A stretch of DNA of 64,000 nt, taken from assembly GCA_029948255.1 (NCBI GenBank), contig JALIZF010001640.1:62001-126000 (forward strand), read 5' to 3'. This DNA comes from Telmatactis stephensoni (Eukaryota; Cnidaria; Anthozoa; Actiniaria; Isophelliidae). The position numbers were made by a program, and so were the translations under genes. Below the pieces are notes generated by a model. It saw only the letters and a program-made list of their open reading frames with translations, did not search any database and had not been told where the DNA came from. Shown here one piece after another: positions 56,908 to 64,000 of this stretch (positions are counted from its first letter, which is position 1; each line of letters begins with the position of its first letter).

Positions 56908-57227
56908 GATGAAATTTATTCAACAAAAAAACGCTTTTGGAAGGGATAAATACCGAGAAGCTTGGCTTTTAGCCATATACATCCCGAGGGCCGTAGGCCC
57001 GAGGGATGTATATGGATAAAAGCCGAGCTTCGAGGTATTTATCTGCCTTATTATGTGATTGAGGAGGGTTTCACACAAAAACCATTCAAAAAAACAATCA
57101 CTGATTAGATCATTGTTACTGAATTCCCAAAAGGAAACCCTAAAGAATTGCTTTTCAATTCTATTCAGGGCAATACTAACGAACTTCATGATAATACACA
57201 AAACGTTTTTTTGTTGAAGACATTTCA

Positions 57228-57303
57228 TCAGTTAGCTCAGTAGTATAGTGGCTAAAGGACGGTAAAGGAGTGCAGAAGGTCTCGGGTTCGAATCCCAGTC
57301 ATT
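57228..57303 (+). repeat. tRNA-like unit 4 in foldback loop
   Basis: The plus strand reads CAGTTAGCTCAGTAGTATAG and CTCGGGTTCGAATCCCAGTC. It is inverted relative to units 1-3 as part of the internal inverted repeat. Confidence 0.5.
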
Positions 57304-57580
57304 AATCAAAGACTTTTTTTTCACCAGTAATCGCTACTTAGTATCTTTCTAAGAAAATTTGTAAGTCTCGATCAACACATAGATGGTCTAAGAAAGTATG
57401 GGACGAAATTATAAATTCAAGGGATGTATCTGTATAAACCCCGGGAATTATAAATTCAAGGGATGTATACAGATACATCCCGGGAAAGATCCATATAAAC
57501 CCCTTGAATTCATAATGATCGTGAAATAAGCAATATAAAGTGCTATGAATAACAAAGAAACCCGACTCAATCATATAATA

Positions 57581-57611
<31 letters not shown>

Positions 57612-58998
57612 TCGGGATGTATATGACTAAAAGCCTCGCTTCTCGGTATTTATCCCTTCCATATTTCACTTCTCCGTTTTCTTTTTGCACAAGGAAATAC
57701 CATAGTTCTAGAAACTTTAGTAAGGAACTGCTACGTACAGCGTTACTCTGGATATCACTGGCGTGACTTTCCATGTATATTTGCATTTTTTGCACGAGGC
57801 GCCAAAGCGACACGCATGCAGGCATGCATAATCAAACACCGGCAACAACTCGGAGAATAGAGATGCACATATGGTAATGTTTAAAAAATTATTTAATGGT
57901 CTTAAAAAACTTCAATGCCTTTGTAATTTACACACCTTACTGGTAAAGGATTGAATATTCAAGATCGAGGAATAAAAAAAAAATTCATCTACCAGTTTTC
58001 AAGAAACAGTATTATTAACGTGGATGTCGAAATTCCGAGATAAACGCGGCAATTTAGTGCTTTACTTACAGTCGTCTCAACGGCGATCAAAAATGGCAAA
58101 TACGATGACATTTTCACAAAATAAAGAACCATGCCTTGGTATTATTTAGAACCAAAAATATTGCAACTTTTCTTTGAAAAATCATTGTTATTGCCCCCGC
58201 AGGGTTTTGGCCCAGAGGCCAAAACCCGAGGAGGCAAATTACCAGTCCCCGCACGTATAAAGGAGAGTGGTTTGATATTTTGTTTGTATTGGTAGAAAAA
58301 ATCTCGATTTATCAGCTAGGCGTGCAACTGGATATTGGGATAGCAAAACCATGTCTCATAATTTTTATGTCTCATTGAAGTAAAATATATGACAAGACAT
58401 TAATGAATACCATACATGAAGGATTACGCTAAGAAACTCGAAGATGGCAAAGGCTTTCGGGAATAATTGTTCTTTTCGCTTCGCACGAGGTTTCAAAGAG
58501 TCAAGGTAAGCATTTTCAGTTAAATAGAATCAATTAGTTTTTTGTAAAGTTTTAGTTACCAGAAACCACTGGCAGACTATAACGAACATTTTGTGAACGT
58601 TATTTTCTTATTATTTAGTGATTTCTTATTACATAGCTTGATTTGTTAGACACAAATCATCAACCTAAGGGGAATCGACAGACTCGATCCACCAAAGCTT
58701 CAGCAAACCACAGAGTGTCTAAAACAGATCAGAAACCTGGTTTCATTTATGTTGATCTTAGTCCCACATTTAATAGTCTCTTTGTGCTTACTGCAACCTC
58801 TGACATTACATGTCATAACATAAGCAAGCTGAACAGCTCGATACCAGTAAAAAGTTATAAGACCAAAGTTGATTCACATGTCTAACTTTTATATTAAACA
58901 TTTCTTTTATTTGTAGACAATAAAAAAAGAATTCACAGATGACGGAAAATCACTCTATGATATACATCACATTGAATTGACTCAAACTAAACACTGTA

Positions 58999-59135
58999 TT
59001 CATAGAGTGAGCGCACTTAATCCGTGAAACACTAACTGCATGTTAGTGTGTAATAGTTCAATAGGCACAAAAGAAAACAATGGAAATAAGATCTACTAGT
59101 AACTAGTAGTCTACTAACTAAGTGCACTCACTCTA
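58999..59135. repeat. Hairpin family B, copy 4
   Basis: ATAGAGTGAGCGCACTTAAT with GTGAAACACTAAC, closing with TTAGTGCACTCACTCTAT. Same pattern as the copies in the transposase introns. Confidence 0.65.
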
Positions 59136-59229
59136 TTGTATACATTAGTGATACGTTATCAGTTTAGTTATTGTGTTACATTACTGTAGTTATCTTCTAA
59201 TTCCTTTCATAGAGTACTATCAATACTTA

Positions 59230-59362
59230 GGGCCCATTCACATGAGAAAGGGTGCCCCTAGGTAGTAGGGCTATCTCTTTTCGTTCCTTTTCCCTGGGGG
59301 ATACAAAACAAAAGAGATAGCCCTACTACCTAGGGGCACCCTACCTCATGTGGATGGGCCCC
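59230..59362. mobile_element. Foldback with GGGCCCATTCACATGAG ends
   Basis: Arms of about 50 bp (GGGTGCCCCTAGGTAGTAGG, then GCTATCTCTTTT) are inverted on the right side. Confidence 0.85.
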
Positions 59363-59369
59363 TATGTTG

Positions 59370-59521
59370 CTAGAGTGGTTTTCATCAGACTGTGAAACAG
59401 TTATTAATAGTCGGTGTTTAATAGTGTCTAATAGTTGTATCACAACAAAAGAAAACAATTTGTGCAGAGTCTGTCTATTAGCTTAGGAACTATTTCACAG
59501 TCCAATGAAAATCACTCTAAT
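59370..59521. repeat. Hairpin family B, copy 5
   Basis: TAGAGTGGTTTTCATCAGAC plus TGTGAAACAG is inverted at the right (TTTCACAGTCCAATGAAAAT, then CACTCTA). Confidence 0.65.
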
Positions 59522-60127
59522 AAATTATTTGAAAAAATAAAAGTTGATATACGATATGTCATTTATTCATCTTTTTTTCTACACTACCACAAGACTTTGT
59601 TAAAGACTGTAACAAATTCTTATAATTTCGTTTATTCAACATTTTTTTCTCACCTTATTGAAACTCACAACAGAACATTATTTTTAGAAGTTCATCACAG
59701 ATATTCAAGCGGGGGCAGATTTAGCGAGAACTATTACTAGTAAAATTAATTTAGTAGAGCACCCGCGGTTTTAAATGTCTTCAAAGTTAAATAATTGCAC
59801 CGTTTTTACTCAAAATCGGCTTAATAGAATTTCTTGAAACGCTCTCACATTATAGACAAACATTTGATTTACAAAGTCTCATAAATCGTTTTGCTCGTCG
59901 AGGTCTGGATTTTGAGAAAATTGGCAAAATTTCAAATCTAGTGTATAACAATTTCGATGTTAAAAAAGTTCCGATTTCAACCAAACTAGTATCATTATAA
60001 AATTCGGTCTATTTGTAGTAGGATGCGTAAAAAGTTTAATTTGGTCAACTTAATTCTGTAACGCGATTAATAGCCGCTTCAATTCGACTACCCGCGCACT
60101 GGCGAAACATGGGTCGAGCCACCTTAA

Positions 60128-60519
60128 TTGTCATGATTGTAGGAGATTTAAAAAGTTGTTTTGTTTACGCTCGATTTTTGCAGTTAAAATTTCTCATCGA
60201 TGATATTTCGAAAACGCTCTCTCAGAATTTGATTTAATTCACTAGAGCTAAAGGCAATGATGTTAACTACAAGATCACAAGAGCATTTTTCAAGAATAAG
60301 CCTAGAACTCATTAAAATCGAGAATGTGTAAAAAGGGGAATTCTTTTAAGGCGTCGCCATAATAGCGCCGATCTCCATATAACATACGTCATCATAAACT
60401 TTGATCTTTGTCTGGTAAGGGTGCAACACTTAATTTACTATCAGACTGCTCATGAACAAATAGTTTTCACTCAAAGACGACTGGTAGCTCTACTTGAAAA
60501 TTGGATCGAGCCACCTTAA
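60128..60519. mobile_element. Segment ending in a second foldback-type terminus
   Basis: It ends in TTGGATCGAGCCACC|TTAA, the same terminal sequence as the foldback's right end at 60123. No second left end is seen nearby. It may be the outer part of an older copy into which the foldback inserted. Otherwise non-coding. Confidence 0.5.
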
Positions 60520-60753
60520 GCTCATTGATTGTTTGGTTCAGGCGATCTGTCCACTTCTTGTTCTCTGCAGTGCTACAGTGTTCTTCAAGTCTTTATTGAC
60601 AAGTTTCTCGACCTTCTTGTTCAGATCATCGTAGGAGTTGCTTAAGTAGCTAATGGCTTTTTCCATTTCATCAATCTTAGCTAATTTTGAAAACATAGGT
60701 TGTAATTTACTATCAATCAAGTCGGCGATCTTGTTTCCAAGATCTTCATTCAT
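60520..60753 (-). pseudogene. LINE ORF1-like coiled-coil fragment
   Basis: ATG 60753 opens MNEDLGNKIADLIDSKLQPM and a heptad-like coiled coil (YLSNSYDDLNKKVEKLVNK). One base is missing near 60570, after which another frame continues (ENKKWTDRLNQTINEL) to the TTAA at 60516. This resembles the N-terminal coiled coil of LINE ORF1 proteins. The rest would lie beyond the foldback-type element, but I do not find it to the left. Confidence 0.6.
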
Positions 60754-60867
60754 GGTTAGACTTAGTTTAAGGATAAAGAGGTAGAGAATTTAAGGATTAA
60801 GTTGGAGCTTCGATAAGAGCGTCTTAACTCCATTGACCCATGACGTTTTTTTGAAAAAAAACTTTAA

Positions 60868-62540
60868 TAATAATAATAATAATATGTATTTATATAGCGC
60901 ATATTCAGCATACGTTTTCACATGCGCTAAATATAAAACTAATCCTATAAGATATAAAACTATTGACCTATAAGATAAAAACTATTGTCCTACTCATTGA
61001 TTCGATTGATGAAATATATACTAATATCACTGATGTGCTCATTGACGATTGCTAGTCCTAACACTATAAAATATGCTCATTTGGTTGATATATAATCTCA
61101 TAAATATACTTATTGCGATGTATAATCCTGTAATCCTATTAAATTAAATATAATATACAATCCTAAAAAATTTTAACCAATAAATAATTATTGCAAAATC
61201 AAGCTAAAGAGAATGCAGATCTAAATAAATACGTTTTAAGGTAGTTCGGGACTCATGAATTTTTACGATAAACTTGCCTTCAAAATCCCTACAAAGAAAG
61301 AGGGGCATAGGAGGAAATAAAATGTAAAATAAAAATGGGGGGTCACCGAGGTCACTCTTGAGATATGAGAGGGGAGATGTGGGGTGTTTGGTGATCATTT
61401 TACGAAAAATGGCCTCGCGATATCCGGTCAAATTATAAGAATTTTGGAACAACCAAATGTATTCAAAAGCAAGCAAAATGATAGCCTGGGACGCAGAAAA
61501 ACACTTGGAACTAAGTTGTTGCCGAACAATTTGCAAAGAAGCGAAAGATCAACAATAATATGCGAAAAATGGCCTTCTAGAATACACGTTTTTGGAGGAT
61601 CAGACAGAAAAATGATAAATTTACTCAAAATCGAAACGATAGAAGTATTCTTTTTTTTCTTTACACGAAAAGTTTATAAAATTGTGAGCATAAATCATTC
61701 ATAAAATCAGGGGGTCACCGCATTGTTTAAAGACGTTAGAGAAGAACAAAGGGTAAAAATCTTCGAAAACGAACACAAAAAATCAGCCATTTTAGCGTTG
61801 TTCTCTGCTCCTTTTCGACTCATAAGAATTCGCTAAATTTTATAGTTCGAGCTTTTTCTCCTACTTTACACGGTGCACAACATGTTTTGATAAGTTTGTT
61901 TGCAGAATCTGGTCGATAAAGTACTATTTTTCTTCACCAAAAAACGAATTTCTTCGGTTTTCAATCGCTGACTCGCTAGTGCCCAGACTTCCCACGGCCA
62001 AGCGAATGTTCTTTAATAAAAGTGCGCGCGCGAGATGCGCAGTAGCAAGGGTCCCGAACTACCTTACGTTCCTTCTTGAATTTACTTAACGACTGTATGT
62101 GCCTCAGTTCACGAGGCAACAAGTTCCAAAGTTTAGGTGCTGCGGCAGAAAATGCTCTGTCACCAAGAGTTACCAAGGTCTTGTCATCTGGGGGTTTTAG
62201 TAACAGTTCATTGTTTGAACGAAGACTGTACTTGGATTGAGGCTTAACAGTGACCAAGTCGCATATATACTTGGGTGCGAAACCATAAATAGCTTTAAAT
62301 GCCAGTAAAATTACCTTGAAATCAATCCGGAATTTGATGGGAAGCCAATGCAGCTCAAATAAGCATGGGGTGATGTGGCAGAACTTGGAAGAACGCAGAA
62401 CCAGTCTTGCGGCGGCGTTTTGAACACGCTGAAGCTTGTGAAGGTGAAGCTTTGGTAGACCGTACAATAGGGCATTGCACTGATCCAGCCTGCTTGTAAT
62501 AAATAATCCGTCCGGAACTTTGAGGTTCATTCAACTTTTT
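60868..62540 (-). pseudogene. LINE 3' end (reverse transcriptase C-terminus and tail), split by a MITE
   Basis: The frame from 62530 reads SRLDQCNALLYGLPKLHLHK, LQRVQNAAARLV, HITPCLFELHWLPIKFRIDF and LGDRAFSAAAPKLWNLLPRE: the conserved C-terminal region of CR1/L2/Jockey-type LINE proteins. After the inserted element at 61236-62067 it continues KTYLFRSAFSL and stops. The 3' tail has GCGCTATATAAATACATATT followed by (ATT)n ending near 60868, typical of L2/CR1 tails. The copy is 5'-truncated at about 62540. Confidence 0.82.
61236..62067. mobile_element. Non-autonomous relative of the 6.8-kb TTAA element, inserted in the LINE
   Basis: The left end is TTAA|GGTAGTTCGGGAC and the right end GTCCCGAACTACC|TTAC (one base off TTAA). 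The inverse of the right end, GGTAGTTCGGGACCCTTGCT then ACTGCGCATC, closely matches the left end of the element at 15391 (GGACGTTCGGGACCCTTGTC then ACCGCGCATC). It has no coding capacity. Removing it with one TTAA restores the LINE frame. Confidence 0.82.
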
Positions 62541-62789
62541 TGGCCGAATTAATTCGCATAATAACAATTTTCATTAGAGACTAAATCTGCTACTGATTAA
62601 AATGGCCAAAATGGGGTTGATATGGAACTGATTGGGGTCATTTCAGAAAAACGTGGGGCTTAAATAGTTTTTTATGGGTCTGTTTCAGCCACTTGGCATC
62701 AATACAGCACTATATCAGGGCTAAATCGGCCCTGGTCTATTTGGGTCAATGTACAGTGTACCATAATTCCATTCGACTTATACCACTCA

Positions 62790-63075
62790 CCGGCCTTTGG
62801 CCGTTGTGGCCGAGTTCGAGTCCCGGCTTTGGCATCGGATCATAGCCTACTTTCGATATATGGTTGAGTTACCACACTAAACAATTAATTGTTCAGTCGC
62901 TCACCACTAAACATTGATTTTTTTGAGTGTGGTAACTCAACCATATATCGAAAGTGGGCTATTGAGTTTGTTTGATGTGTTGTTCTCTATCATGCCACGA
63001 GGGTTTTTCCCCGGTTTCTCCGATTTTTCATCCCTCGTCAGCAAAAATCAACATGTGAGTAGAGCAAAGTATGCC
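62790..63075. mobile_element. tRNA-like / SINE remnant with hairpin
   Basis: It has GTTGTGGCCGAGTTCGAGTC (fused A-box and B-box-like parts) and CGAGGGTTTTTCCCCGGTTT, the core seen in the SINE at 43257. Between them a hairpin (62843-62962) has arms TAGCCTACTTTCGATATATG and its inverse. Confidence 0.55.
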
Positions 63076-63224
63076 AAATATTTAATGTATAGGTAGTGAG
63101 TGTGAGTGTCAACAGAAGAATAGCCACTATGTGAATCTGCTGCAGAAGATCATTTATTATTATCATTCATTATCTATTAATCAATCTATGTAGGCCATCT
63201 TGGTAGATCGATGATCGCTGTCTT

Positions 63225-63434
63225 CTAGCAAGCAGAACGGCTGAAGCGGCAATTACCAGCTGCATCTCTAACTCTGCATCTACCGCATGGTACGTTTGCT
63301 GGATCGATGAACACTCTCTTGCTGTTGCTTGGACCAGAAGGAATCGCTCTCTTCCAATCGCGGTTGTCTGCCTCTGTGGCCATGACAATCATGGCGGCAA
63401 TGAGGAAAACAAGGATGACATTGGAAGACTTCAT
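63225..63434 (-). CDS. Secreted four-cysteine peptide precursor
   Basis: 69 residues. A clear signal peptide (MKSSNVILVFLIAAMIVMAT, cleavage probably after EA at about 22) is followed by a short acidic/basic spacer with two dibasic sites (WKR and SKR). The last 29 residues hold four cysteines in the pattern C-x2-C-x10-C-x6-C and are Arg-rich (PCGRCRVRDAAGNC). The ATG lies 2 bp inside an exon that starts after a good acceptor (CTATTTTTAG|AC), so an upstream non-coding exon is likely. The layout fits a processed antimicrobial peptide or neuropeptide; I do not recognise the family. The frame is intact, and the stop is the codon right after the last Cys. Confidence 0.7.
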   Translation of the reverse strand: MKSSNVILVFLIAAMIVMATEADNRDWKRAIPSGPSNSKRVFIDPANVPCGRCRVRDAAGNCRFSRSAC

Positions 63435-63435
63435 G

Positions 63436-64000
63436 TCTAAAAATAGTAAAAGAATTAGTCAGTAAGTCCATGGTGTAATATAAATTTTTTCATAAACTTA
63501 ACTTCAAGTGAATACAAAATTTTTTGCAAGCTAAGCATTTAGCTCCAGATAAGCCAAGTTTCATAATAAGCTATTATTTGGGCGGGAAATAAACTGAGTT
63601 CCTATTGCTTAAAAATTCGAAACAGACTTGAGAGTGGTGCGCAGACACTCTATTTTCATCGATAGTAATGTGTTTCAGGTGTGTCAACAAACAGCAATCA
63701 AAACAAAGAATACTAGACGAGTTAAAAATATGAATATTTTATAAGGGCTCTGGTTTGTAGCCTCGTCCCCAGGCTACTTTACTTCGGTGCGCCCATAGTG
63801 ATGTCACAATTCGAATGGGCGCCCCCGGCTGCGGTAGCCTGGGAGATTGCGCGGTTTTCCTGAATTCTTCGGTCTAAAGCCTTGTATAGAAGAAGTTGAT
63901 TGGTCTATAATAGGCTTGATAATTTCCTTGATTCTGATTGGCTGGCGCACGGTCTGTCCAAAAGCGTATTTGAGAAGTTTGGACCATTACCATGGTATTT
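63436..64000. other. Upstream intron/flank of the four-cysteine peptide gene
   Basis: No coding frame is visible. A small hairpin-rich stretch near 63760-63845 (GTAGCCTCGTCCCCAGGCTA ... GGTAGCCTGGGAG) resembles dispersed short repeats. The peptide gene's first exon may lie here or beyond the window. Confidence 0.45.

Larger units (their letters stand above)
58192..59717. mobile_element. 1.5-kb insertion in the right arm of the foldback
   Basis: The left arm runs on uninterrupted (CTCTACTAAATTAATTTTAT then AACAATG), while in the right arm that sequence is split at 58191 and resumes near 59740. The insert has short inverted ends TGCCCCCGC / GCGGGGGCA. A weak two-exon-like ORF at 58444-58885 does not splice in phase. 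It also holds two hairpin family B copies and one other foldback. Confidence 0.65.
54478..60127. mobile_element. Giant foldback DNA element (about 5.6 kb) flanked by TTAA
   Basis: Ends are TTAA|GGTGGCTGGACCCA (54478) and TGGGTCGAGCCACC|TTAA (60124-60127). The left arm (about 54482-55300) pairs with 57765-58190 and, after a 1.5-kb insertion, with 59745-60123, at high identity. The loop (55300-57765) is itself made of inverted and direct repeats: CCATATACATCCC...GGGATGTATATGG blocks, four tRNA-like units, and near-identical segments on both strands. Small ORFs in the loop recur on both strands because of this and are not genes. No transposase is present, so it is non-autonomous. Confidence 0.85.

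Noticed and set aside
57228..57303. Functional tRNA gene
   Set aside because: A and B boxes are present, but the acceptor stem and T-arm do not pair well, and four copies lie inside a repeat; a tRNA-derived unit is more likely.
55377..57825. Repeated ORFs of 62-102 codons on both strands
   Set aside because: The same peptide sequences recur on both strands because the loop of the foldback element is built of inverted copies; they have no domain.
58444..58885. Two-exon small gene in the 1.5-kb insertion
   Set aside because: A good start context and donor (CAAG|GTAAGC) are seen, but the best acceptor gives the wrong phase and an immediate stop.

Overview
The window is animal nuclear DNA, most likely from an anthozoan cnidarian such as a stony coral. 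It is AT-rich. Its genes have GT-AG introns, and I see no operons or bacterial ribosome-binding sites. The transposon families present (Mutator/Kolobok-like, ISL2EU, ZMYM-type hAT, and a large zinc-finger plus FEN-like nuclease element) are ones I associate with cnidarian genomes. The taxon is inferred from gene and repeat content only.

Host genes: (i) the 3' terminal exon of a seven-transmembrane PRRT3/PRRT4-like gene (1858-3504, minus strand); (ii) an apparently intronless WD40 plus SOCS-box protein (38441-39724, plus); (iii) a five-exon TTLL12-like gene with an inserted CS (NudC/p23-like) domain (41908-47792, minus); (iv) head-to-head with it across 267 bp, a five-exon EAPP orthologue (48060-53630, plus); (v) a short secreted four-cysteine peptide (63225-63434, minus). 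The exon phases of TTLL12 and EAPP close exactly (841 and 307 codons including stop), which supports the splice models.

Mobile DNA fills most of 11-36 kb and 54-63 kb and is strongly nested. An element of about 13.8 kb (about 12180-25950) has degenerate terminal inverted repeats of about 0.7 kb. It carries a decayed polyprotein: paired zinc-binding modules, a FEN/XPG-like nuclease region and a CXC-like cysteine tail. Inside its coding region sits a 6.8-kb TTAA-flanked element (15387-22193) with a ten-exon Mutator-family transposase fused to a DEDDh exonuclease. Next comes an ISL2EU element (26528-34959). Its THAP/DDE transposase and its YqaJ-like nuclease lie on opposite strands with interlocked exons. 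The YqaJ gene is split by a hAT element (30911-34732) that also carries an F-box/LRR-like gene.

From 54.5 to 60.1 kb lies a giant foldback element flanked by TTAA, with tRNA-like units in its loop. It is followed by LINE fragments, one of them split by a short relative of the 6.8-kb TTAA element. Many small hairpin (MITE-like) repeats, some in families of several copies, are scattered through introns and intergenic DNA.

At three nested insertions, removing the insert and one target-site copy restores a continuous reading frame. This confirms the boundaries and gives an order of insertion.
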